Assembly: GCA_036897095.1 (NCBI GenBank) | Contig: JAYMSP010001497.1 | Location: 1-31,484 of the forward strand | Length of the DNA stretch: 31,484 bases | From: Plantago elongata | Taxonomy: Eukaryota; Streptophyta; Magnoliopsida; Lamiales; Plantaginaceae | Reading direction: 5' to 3' | Part shown: one piece after another, positions 19,988 to 30,773 of the stretch | Layout: every line of letters starts with the position of its first letter | How positions within the stretch are numbered: position 1 is the stretch's first letter | The notes under the pieces: model-generated | Told to the model about the DNA's origin: nothing | Databases searched by the model: none | What the model saw: the letters and a program-made list of their open reading frames with translations, nothing else | Program-made: the position numbers and the translations under genes

Positions 19988-20136
19988 GGGGCTGATTGGC
20001 CAGCCATTTAAAGGATCCTGTTTGACTTAATGAACAATAATTTTGTCTAAAATACACTTCAAATACCTTAATTTTAATTCCATTCCAAACACAATTTCAC
20101 CAAAATTTCCATTCAAATGCCATGACAATCAACCTC
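19988..20136 (+). mobile_element. Tourist-like MITE, family R2 copy b, with CTA target duplication
   Basis: A 149-base element begins GGGGCTGATTGG and ends CAATCAACCTC (inverse complement GAGGTTGATTG), so it has imperfect terminal inverted repeats. It is bracketed by CTA at 19985-19987 and CTA at 20137-20139, a three-base target-site duplication. Size, GGG(G)CTG-type ends and a three-base duplication are those of PIF/Harbinger-derived Tourist-like MITEs. It shares its interior with copies a and c and is non-coding. Confidence 0.7.
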
Positions 20137-20174
20137 CTAGTTGATGATATTCAAGTATGAGAGAATTTTTGACT

Positions 20175-20375
20175 TTTTAGTGATTGTTTGGTTTATAATT
20201 GTGATTGAATCCGTTTGAATTGATGAATAGTAACTAAATTGTAATTGAGTTGTTAAAAATTGTGTTTGCTATAAAATTGAAATCGTATAGAGTTTTACGT
20301 ATATTGAGAATTGAATTGAATGAGAATTAAATTGTAATTGAATTCTAATTAGTAAATAGTTAGCCAATTATAATT
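20175..20375 (+). mobile_element. MITE-like repeat, family R3 copy a
   Basis: The copy starts GTGATTGTTTGGTTTATAAT and contains TGTAATTGAGTTGTTAAAAA. It is matched in inverse orientation by 21620-21877, where the complement reads GTGATTGATTGGTTTAAAAT and TGTAATTGAGTTGTTCAAAA. The GTGATTGTTTGG end again resembles Tourist-like elements. The inner right end is not sharply defined. Confidence 0.6.
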
Positions 20376-20649
20376 ACAAAAAGTCTAGGGAAAGAGCGAT
20401 TTTTCAATTAGATATGTAAATTCTGCTTTTTGCGTATTGTATGTGAATTTTTATTCAGTGTCTGTTGATTTTTACGTATTATTTAGTGAGTTTTTATTTA
20501 GGGTTTATGAGTTTTTACATCATTTATGAATTTTTATTTAAGGTCTATGAATTTTTATTTAGGATTGTAAATTTTCACGTCGTCTGATAAAATTTTATTT
20601 ATCATATATGATTTTAATGTAAAAAAATGAAATTTAAAAAAAAATTCTA

Positions 20650-20807
20650 GGGGCTGATTGGTATAGAATTTGAATGTGTATTTGGATGAGTTTTGGTGAA
20701 ATTGTGTTTGGAATGAAATTGAAATGAGAGTATTTGAAGTGTATTTTAGGCCAAATCACTATTCATCGAGACAAATAGACCTGTTTAAATGTTCTTCTAA
20801 ACATCCC
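20650..20807 (-). mobile_element. Tourist-like MITE, family R2 copy c, with CTA target duplication
   Basis: A 158-base element whose complement matches copy b (GGCCTAAAATACACTTCAAA and CCAAACACAATTTCACCAAA). On the plus strand it starts GGGGCTGATTGGTATAG and ends TAAACATCCC. CTA occurs at both 20647-20649 and 20808-20810. It lies between the two inverted R3 copies. Confidence 0.7.
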
Positions 20808-21299
20808 CTAATCTTCTTCTAGACTATCTCAATTCTAATAGTCTATCCAAACAAGCTTAGTATGATGTTCACTTGAACACACATCTAGCAAAGATATTTC
20901 ATCTTTGTAGCGGGAAACAATCATGAATAATAAGAACAAACAAAAGTCCAATTTCCAAGAAGATAACATGATACGTTTACAGTTGAGAGAAGTTAATTAG
21001 ACAGTCCTAATTTTGACTGCAAGAAGGAAGTGGGAGTAAGTGAGAGTGAGACAAGGAGACAGACAAGCATGGGAGTGAATGATACTGACCAACCGAACAT
21101 AGATTCAAACCAAGCCATTAAGATTGCATAACATTCTGACGGTTCCAAATTAGTCCTTCACTTTTTTATTTTTTATAAACTCTAGTTACTAATATGAAAC
21201 TGCAGTATGAAAATTTATAATTATTATTATAATTTCGTTGATTTGAAATGTTAAAACGAAACAATTGAGATGATATACATAATTCAGTCGTGGACAAAG

Positions 21300-21600
21300 A
21301 CAGTTAAGAGTGATTGAATTGATTAGATACGGTGCTTCAGACACAGGCAGAAACAATGATGAACATACACTGCAACTGGTGCACCTGACCAGATGTTGTA
21401 AGATCAGACTAGTGGGCCGGCCGGGTTTATTACAGGACTACACGTGCACTTACTTACATGAACAAGTGTATCGTATAGTTAACGTCGACTCCAGCCCAAT
21501 ACTGTACAACTATCACCATTATCACCTCATTCACATGCAATCGCTAGCCCACCGGCCACCACCCAACGCTCCGCCCTGCCATTTTGTCATATCATGTATT
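21300..21600. other. GC-richer non-coding island with a G-box
   Basis: This stretch is richer in G and C than its neighbours, with GGGCCGGCCGGG near 21415 and CACGTG inside CTACACGTGCACTTAC near 21440. The plus-strand frame 21310-21654 has no recognisable domain. It may be a regulatory or formerly transcribed region between the AHL and the 3' end of the kinesin. Confidence 0.3.
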
Positions 21601-21619
21601 AAGTTATTCCATACGGAAG

Positions 21620-21877
21620 TGACTGTTTTAATTAGAATTTCAATTCAGTTATGATTGAGTTGGATCGTTTCGTATTTAAATAGATCATTAGAATTGATTA
21701 ATTATTTATTAAAACAGAATTTAATCACAGTTCAATTTTCAACATATAAAATCATGTACAAGTTCAATTCAGTACCAAACAAAATTTTGAACAACTCAAT
21801 TACAATTTAGTTATTATTCATCAGTTCATCTCAACTCAAACGGATTCAATTACAATTTTAAACCAATCAATCACTGA
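21620..21877 (-). mobile_element. MITE-like repeat, family R3 copy b (inverted)
   Basis: This is the inverse-oriented partner of 20175-20375, about 1.25 kb away. On the minus strand it begins GTGATTGATTGGTTTAAAAT, then AATCCGTTTGAGTTGAG, TAATAACTAAATTGTAATTG and an AT-rich body. It is somewhat longer than copy a, with extra sequence in its second half. Confidence 0.6.
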
Positions 21878-22300
21878 ATTTCACCTTGGATATTATTTTA
21901 AAAATGAAGGTACCACAATGCAGCCGCATGAAACCCAAAAATTAGCGTTTTGAACATAATGTAATGCACTTCTGCATAAACTACAATACATGCAGTTCTT
22001 CCAAGAACACAGCTTCACACCAAAAATAATGATTTAATTAGTTTCCTTCATATATATACAACGGTTTAGTGGACAAACCACCAAACAAAAATGGAGCTTA
22101 ATAGCCAGTAATAGTAACTAACCACACAAGAGTTGACCACATATGATCAAACAGATATACAAACAAAGCCCACAGCTTATCTGTTTTTAGCTTATCTGGA
22201 GAGCAGATATGTTACGCACGCCTAATTTACCATTTCTAGAGAGCTTTTCCTGGTTAGCAGCCAGCATTAACGTAGAAAAAAGATGAGATGAAGTTAGCAT

Positions 22301-22461
22301 CTATACTTCTATCCTTAAACGCCGCATCTCAGTTTGAAACGTGGAACTTGATGTCAGAGTTCGACGTGCAAGAGCTCTAATGTCATCCCTAGAACAGTCA
22401 CGAGAAATACGAACTAGCTCCCATAGAGCCCCTCCACTAATCATGTCTTTTGCATTGGTCT
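22301..22461 (-). CDS. KINUB: Kinesin exon 18 (last): ARM cap and C-terminus
   Basis: Entered in phase 1 after CATGGCAG. Residues 767-819: [20 protein letters not shown], then [12 protein letters not shown], ending MRRLRIEV and TAG. The minus-strand flank beyond 22301 has a TTTGTTTGTATATCTGTTT-type signal near 22155-22175, a plausible polyadenylation region. Confidence 0.9.
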
Positions 22462-25400
22462 CTGCCATGACAACGAAAAGGCAGGTAGCATCAGTGCAGA
22501 AGACAAAAGAAGAAACAGCAATATTTTGGAGCTAAAAAGGATTATATTTTTCTAGGTCTGAACATGTACCATGCTGTGCCAGGTGGCAAAGTGCTAATTC
22601 AACATGACGTCTAATCAGTGATGCTTCGTTGTTGGCATTTTGCACTATCCACTGCAAAGCTCCATCCTCTATCAGAAGAGACCGGCCTGATCTTATGCCT
22701 ACAAAGGGACATCACAAGATAAAGCACTTTAGTTGAAATGTTGGGAATTCACAAAATGTAGCATGGAAGAACAACATAAAATATATGTTCAGAATCCAAG
22801 GTGACATTGCCAGATCTACAGAGACTGGATAAAACAGGATTGTTATGTGAGGCTGGCATCAAATCCCTCATCTTATTTTTTCACTCCATTCTCAGTGCTT
22901 TACCACATCAAATACTTCTCTTTTTTATTTTAAATAAAGAACATTTTGAATATGGGAAGTAGATTTTCGTGGTGGCATTTCAGAAAGCGAGGGAATTACA
23001 TGCAAAAAAGTAATGTAAGTCGAACAACTGCAGTCGGGGTGATGGATTCTATTTATGTCAATGCCCTTAGAGACAGCTTAACTTGGTTGAAGGTTGCATC
23101 ATATCCATCAAAACACAGATTATAATGCATACATCTACATTTAAAAATCAGTTCACTCTGATGTACCAGCAGATAAAAGGAAATCATTACACATGTTAAA
23201 TACCATTTCTACATCTCTAGAACAGTTCCAAAATAGATATTCATTGAGCTGGTGTATAAGGTGGTCTGCCCGTTGAATACATATATTATTTCTTTACAAA
23301 GAGATGAACAAGTCACGTTAACAATTTACGATATGTATTAATAGAGAGCTTTAAACAAATTTCAGTTACCTTGACTAGATGCTCGGGATTCACACTTTGC
23401 AAAATTTGCAATGCCACGGGCAACTTGGGACAAAACATCAGGATGTCTACATCTCACCATTCCTAACAGCGCTTTGATACCACCTTCTGACCTTAACCTC
23501 GTTTGCAATTTATCTATGAGAGAGAATGTGCACAAAGATGACATATTAAAAAGAAACTCTAGAGAACCAAAATGGAATAGGTATTAGGATTGTTGAATTC
23601 ATAGATCACGTTCGTATGTTGATCAAAGAAATTCAGGAAATGTTTTTTCCAAAGGCTTTCCACACAAAAACATTTTGCATTGGATTGAAAGTTACATGCA
23701 TTTGGATAGTTTGATTGTATATAAAGAATTAACTGGCTTCTAAACCAGTTCAAATGAAAACAAGGGATTGAGGTTTAAAATATAGAAGAGGATTTATATT
23801 CTGTGGAAGATATTTTTGATAAATCAGGAAGCCAAGTGAATAACAGTCTGATAGATATACTTCACGAAGACAACCAGATATAACTGTAAAAACCACTTCC
23901 CATTAGAGTTTAAACTTTAAACACTGGAGCCCTTGTATAATCAAATTACGTAAGCAACAATGGCAGACACATGACAATGGCTAATACCAAGGACCAAGAA
24001 AGGAAGAGAGTGGAGACTAATTAGGTATTGTCAGGAAAAAATTTCTACCATTTCCACATAGATTGGCTATTGCTCCGGCGACCATTCGTAGAGTCTGCGG
24101 ATCTTCAGCATCAGTGGCTGTTGTTGCTAAGAGACCAATGCCCCCTTGTGCCATTATTAGTTCTTGATTAGCCTCTGAGTCAGAGAAATACACAGGTTCC
24201 ATTAAGAGAAATAATAACAAGGGAAGCAAAAAAATACAAAAAGGTGGGAAGAAGAAAACAGAACGAAAACTAAAAAGAAAATAAAGAAGAAAATAGATGT
24301 ACTGATGTACCATTCATAGCAAGGTTGGCTATTGCGCCTGCTGCAATTCTACGAGTAGTTTCATCCTCGTAGCGACCCAGAAGCATCAACAGATATCTGA
24401 GACCACCAGCTTCGACAATCTTTTCCTGGTTTGCTTCTGTAAAGCATAAGTGTGCATAATTTTTTCAACAAAAAATGTAATATCGATCATGATACGAACA
24501 AGCAGATAGCAGTGTTCAATAAGCATATCCCTGTACTAGAAATTGATATATATATGATATATTTATTTAAATGTATTTCATTCATTATATAAAGATCAAT
24601 AAAAAGTTGATGTTTATTGATTTTACTAATGTTATGAAATCCTGGACCAAAATGATGAGGTACGCATAGCAGGAACAGTAACAGAGCCATAGATACCTTC
24701 AGCAGCCAAGTTTGCCACAACTTTTACAGCATGAATTCGAACACTGGCATCCTCTGACTCGAGCAAGGACAATATTTTTTGCAACCCAACTGCCAGATTT
24801 ACACTTGATGAGTATAAAGCTTGAATAGATTTCTAGAAGAAGAAAATTAAAAATGCGGATCTGCATTACCTTGTTCATGGAGGTTTGTGATTGATGCTCT
24901 ATCTCCATTGCTACTATCTCTAGACCGCAGATGATTAAGTGGACTTGAGCAATCTAGACCATTCAGGGGGTTACAAGAGCTACCCCTCTCCGAATAATTT
25001 CTAGCCTATTGTGTCAAAATCACATAAACACAAAAATGCATTTTAGGTACAAAACATTAGATGAAGAGCAAACAAAAAAAGACTATTCGTTTTAGCCCCC
25101 ATTTATCATTGTCATACTGTGACGCTCTATAAGTCCAAAAGAGGGGAGCACATTTTGAGGCTTAGCAACAGGTTTATCCAGAATGAAAAGAAATACTAAG
25201 AATCCCTTTCATTACAAGAAAAGATTTGAGAAGTGAAGGTGAAGAATCGAACCCCGTATAGCAATTACGTCAATACACCCACATATATACATCTACTGAC
25301 CTACATAGATATACACAATCATGTGTTTGTGTGTACTGTGTAGATGAGTATATATATGCATGCACATGCTACACCACATACTTGGTTAGCTTCCAGAGAC

Positions 25401-28400
25401 AACTGTGTCAGTTGACTTCTTAGAATTTTAACTTCTTCTTCAAGTTTTTTCTTCTCTCGATTCTCCTCTTCTAGGGCTATCTGCATTTCAAAACCATCAT
25501 TGTCGCCATCTGGTACCTATAGAATATCAATTTGTTACGCAGACGAATTATAAGAATAGATCAGAAAAACAGCTTAAATAAATAGTTAGTCGCAAGGAAT
25601 CTCATTTCCAATGAAAACTTACCTCCACCCTTGAATACTTGATTAGCTGATTTTTTAAGTTGTAGATTTCCTCTTCAGCGACCTTGAGCATTTTTTTAAG
25701 TTCGGAAACTTCTTCCCTGCCAGCCCCCAAACGAATCTGTAGAAAGCAAGGTTATATTGAAAGTAGCATCATGGGTGTGGAGGTGGTGACACTTTTCCTT
25801 GCAGCAATGAACTATATCGAATTGGTGGGTGAACAAACTAGAGAATGCGCCGTGTGCTAACATTTATCACTATCCAGTGAGAAATATTATCATCCCATAA
25901 CATGATTTGCCATCTAAAAGCCATAACTTCAGAGTTGTTTTCTGGTCTAACCATACTACCAAACTTCATTTTTCTCAGCCAAAACACAAGGATGCGCCAA
26001 AAGCAGAAGATGCGATTTAAAGTATATTGAGATATGACTGCAACCTTTGACAAAAACAAAGGGCAAGATTACCTCCCCATTAGCAGCATGCTTATGTTGA
26101 TTGATAGTCCACTTCTCCTCGAGCTTCTTTATTGACTCCATATATTCCATCTGACATTTAGTCTTTTCGTCCTAATATGAAAATCAGAAAAGATCCAATA
26201 AAAAGTAAGCAGATCATATCAGATAAGGTAAGAGTATATGGAACCAAATACAAACATGACCACAACTCTTGATTAGCCATTCTATAAGTCAAAAGATAGA
26301 TTCAAGTTGCAATAATTTAATTATATGTTACTGCAGACTGATTGTAGACCCATTTTGTTAACTTTAAGTTTGGGATTATTTCTTGAAATTTAACCAGAAA
26401 AGTGACAACCCATAGAAAGTATCTAGAGTGTTATAGTCTGGGCTCGTAATATCCTCGAAGCATATCTATTATTTCTGTCATTCCAAATGCACCAAATAAT
26501 AATTGTGCATAAGATTTCAAATAATCCTATCATTATCTTCAAAAAAATTTCCCTACACTCAGAGCATATCAACCACCTTACTTGGCATTGAAAACTGCAG
26601 ATTGCATCCCAATATAATACCACAATAGCTGAGCTACCTCACAATGAAGAAGGAGGAGGTTAACGGATTCAACTTCATATGTTAGGAATCAAGCACCACT
26701 CCATAACATAAAAAAACAATGTCCATATTAAAAGGATGGACACTCTAGGGCACAATTAACTTCTCCAATTAATATTCACAGTGAAATTTGTTTCTAAAGA
26801 AGAATCCATAAGTTAAATAACTCTTTCCACAGAAAACCCATCTGTTTATAAAGACCATCTGCTCCCATCCGTCTCGCCAATTCTGATGTGTAATTCAGCG
26901 TTATAGGCCATCAGTCTAATACCTCAAATTCAAGTAGATCCCTTCTAAATGACAGATTCTAACAGATGTTTCTGTTATCAAACTCCATCACCAAGTTTAA
27001 AGGCTTATGGATGATTTGTATAAAATGAGTGCAAAGTAACAACTGTACAAAATTTTAGACACGACCAACACAGCATCACCTACGTCCAATCTAATTTTCC
27101 ATGAAGGTTATGCCATCTCTTGCTAATGAATTCATAAGCTCACCCTAGAAGAACCATGGCACTCAATAGCTCACCAATTACCCTTGAGTACACCATATTT
27201 ATCCATGATCACAGGGCACTAAAAGCCTTATCTCAGTAAACAATTTATTTCAAGTTAAACATACTAGGGTATATATCCAATTGTACATATCTTTCTGTTA
27301 TCATTTCGTGAATAAAGAGATACTCCCTCCGTCCCACTATTAGATACTCACTTTCCTTTTTTGTATGTCCAGTAATAAATGCTCACTCAAAAGATGGCAA
27401 AGTACGATCCTACACATCTATTTAGTAACACTTTCAATACCCATTTATTTTCAAACATAGCACTCATCTCCCTGATTAATTATTTCCCTGATTCTCTCAA
27501 AAAACTTCCTACACTGTTTACTCATTTATATCTCCTACTTTGATACCCACTATTTACAGACATTTTTGTTTGTTTCCATTTACTATTTATTTATATTTGG
27601 TTAGGAATAGTCCTCTATCCACCCCCCCCCCCCCCCCCTCTCAGAGCTTAGGTGGTAAAAGAACTAACAGAAGTTGTTGGATGAGTAGGTCTATCAAATA
27701 ACATAATATGCATTGAAGGTCGAAATTATGTGTTAATGTGTGCATAAGAGTTAAAAGTACTGGATAAGATGTGTAATTCTAAAACGTGTGAAGATAATAG
27801 TTGGGAGATTTGGTGAATAAGATAATCTTGCAGAAAAAATTCCAAGTTAATCTTGAACTGCTCCAGCCCATGGAATCCTAACAGATATATCATGTGCAAT
27901 ATGACAAACCCATAGCTGTAAGAGCATTGGCTAAATGTTAGTGTAGCCAAACTTTCATAATAGCCGTAACAAGATATTAAAGCTTTTTGACATTTTTATT
28001 GTACTTTTCCATGTGCATAAGATTGTACAATGGTAAATGGGAAGCCAATACTCATCTTAAAGCAACGTATTTGCATAAAATTATAATAAAATTGCAAGTA
28101 GATAGGGAAATATGCTGACATTCAGAAGCATGTATGTACCTCTAAAACCTCCACGTATTTCCTTTCAGCTTCAGCAACGCGCTTCTGTGCTTCTAATCTG
28201 ATTCTCTCAATTTCATTCTCATAGAGCTTCTGATGTCTTTCATTTTCAGAAATAAGTCGGTCAATTTCCATCTCCAGTCTTCTGGAGAGACTCTTGTAAT
28301 CAAATTCTTCTTTGATCTTCAGCATATTTTCCACTTTCATAGCCTGCAGAAATCAGAACATTTTCTTTTAAAACATATTGCATTAAAAATAAAATATTAT

Positions 28401-30698
28401 GGAAATGAAGAATGTCTAGTGATGTTATAATTCCCTGTAAAAGAGCAAGAGATTGAGCCCTGCTTGTGTAGTAACTAGTAACAACACATTTCTAGAGTTA
28501 AGACTCACCCTTTGACCAAACAATATAGTACTCATAGTCTCAGATCGATGCCGCGGTGATGGACCGACTGTGACAACTAATGAGGTTCTTGAAGTACCTA
28601 CCGAATATACAATTCACTGTTCAGAAATAGTGGCTCGAGCTCGAGGAAATGGAAGAAGTTACTTTGACGTTCACTTCTCAGTATAAAAATCCTTGCTGTC
28701 TGGAAGGTCGTTCTCAGCATAGAATACAATAGATAGGAAACTTACCTCCAAATGAATCTTTCAGAAGTCTTGTAAGCTTTGAATCCCGAACAGGGACATG
28801 TGGACTGTTTTCCGCCAATGCATTTATGCATTTTCCCAGAGCACTAAGTGAAAGATTAATAGACTTGGCTTCTTCTAACATATGTCCCTCACTTCCTTCA
28901 ATAAACATTAAAAACAAAGAACTTTCAGAGAATAATCAAAATTTAAATAGTTTAAACAAAACTCTATATAAATCTTGAACTCCAGAACTATGGGCGCCAA
29001 TATAGTGCATGGCAAAAGGCAGTCTCAGATTTAATGAGAAAATTGTTGACAAATTTGTCTTTTAAAACCAAACTTATAGTCCCGGCACGGAGCGTACTCC
29101 TGTAATCCCCATATTATTTCATAAGATAAACAAAAGTTACCAAAGGATTTGATTTGTATCAATAAAAAATGCAAGAAGAGTTCTTAAAGTCCAAGAACTA
29201 AACTAAAGAAATACACAACATCACCAGTAAAATGATGGGTTACACATCAAAACACAACTTGCCAGGTAATGTATCCTTGTAAAACAAATAGGACTCAGTC
29301 AAAAAATTCAAAGAGAAACTTGCTGCTTGGTATCCTTGAGGGACTCTGGTCTTAGTGATCACCATTAGCAGAAGGCACTATACAGCTATTTGGTTGCTTT
29401 AGACTTTAGATTAATTAATTGAATCCATTTTGAGTTGGCGAATTTGATTGGGAAAGGAGATAGCTCGTGTTGATTTGGTTTAGATTCTATCAAACGTGGA
29501 AGAGCATAGAGCAGGTTCTATATAATTAACTGGAATTTAAAAGAAAATGGAAACAACAATCGGAAGCAAGATATACAGTAAGATATCAAATCATGAAATC
29601 TAGAGGACATGTTCAGTTTTCACATTAGAACAATCAGAGAATCAGCAAACCACCTGATTTGTGAATGCGCTCAGAACCAGCGAGATCTACAACAATTAAT
29701 TTGCCTTTTCGCAGCAGAGTCGGCCTTAAATGAGAACGATTCTGAACTTCTGAAGAAAAATCCACGTCTCTGTCTACCACTGACTTCTTGACTTGTACCT
29801 GAAAAGAAATGCCAGTAGAATAACCAGATATTTAATTAATAATGGCAAAAGAAGTGCATGTTAATGTTGAATAATAGCAAGAGGAAATGGAGATGATTCA
29901 GCGAAATAGAAAAGCTTGTTTGTTGTTCACCATGAGAAGAGCATGACTGCGAGAAGATTCAGTGTTCAGTTTAGTGTTAGCAGCAATTCTGTGAGCTTCA
30001 CCCACACGTAGGAGCTCCATGAAATTTTGCTGGTCTCTGATCTCCATGACTGTTGCCCCAGGCAAAGAAACATCACCAGTTCTTTGGTCCTCAACGATGG
30101 CTATGTTATCATTTGCAGGATTTAGTAGGTCCTGAATGCACTCCATATACAGCTATAAGAAAGCAAATAGAATTTAAGATTAAAAGATGGTTTAAACCTC
30201 ACTAAAGGAAAGGGGAAAAAAAAGACTAATTGTACAATCATTTCTAATTTTGTGCTGACCTGTAAGTAGGAGACAGATATAGAATCAGATTCTGGAGAGA
30301 CATTTGCAAGTATATCCTCCATCGCACGAACCATAATACCCCGAGCAGAGGTGTCCTCATCACCAAGCCGCCCAAGTGTATAAGTTTTCCCAGTACCAGT
30401 TTGACCATATGCCATAACTGTCCCATTGTAACCATCTAACACACTCTAGAACATAGAAGAACAAAGAAAAGGAATGAGTTATCAAGTGAGTTCTTTCGCA
30501 AAATAAGTTGAGAAAAAATACAAGTCACTTGTAGAAGAATAGAAGTTAACATAGGTTAATGATTTGGCCAATGTGGCATATCAACGTCAATAGCATCGGT
30601 TCTGCATACACAGCCCTAGATGATGCTGATGGTGATGATGATAATTAAAATAAAAATAGTAAAACTAATACGTAATAATTATTATGACGACGATAGCA

Positions 30699-30773
<75 letters not shown>

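Larger units (their letters stand above)
26172..28139 (-). other. Kinesin intron 8 (1,968 bases), carrying transposon remnants
   Basis: The longest intron in the visible gene, with donor GTACATACATG and acceptor ATATTAG. Most of its length is explained by a decayed LINE fragment (about 26400-26700) and a Stowaway-like segment with a poly-C run (about 27322-27640). The open frame 27726-27950 has no recognisable family. Confidence 0.8.

Noticed and set aside
25225..25275. B-box-like GGTTCGATTCT on the minus strand in kinesin intron 11
   Set aside because: No A box at suitable distance and no cloverleaf, so a tRNA or SINE is not supported.
25838..26150. Minus-strand frames of 73 and 64 codons near kinesin exon 9
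   Set aside because: The second contains true exon 9 residues ([15 protein letters not shown]) and then reads into the intron. The first is intronic; its [12 protein letters not shown] residues hinted at a retroelement but match no clear motif.
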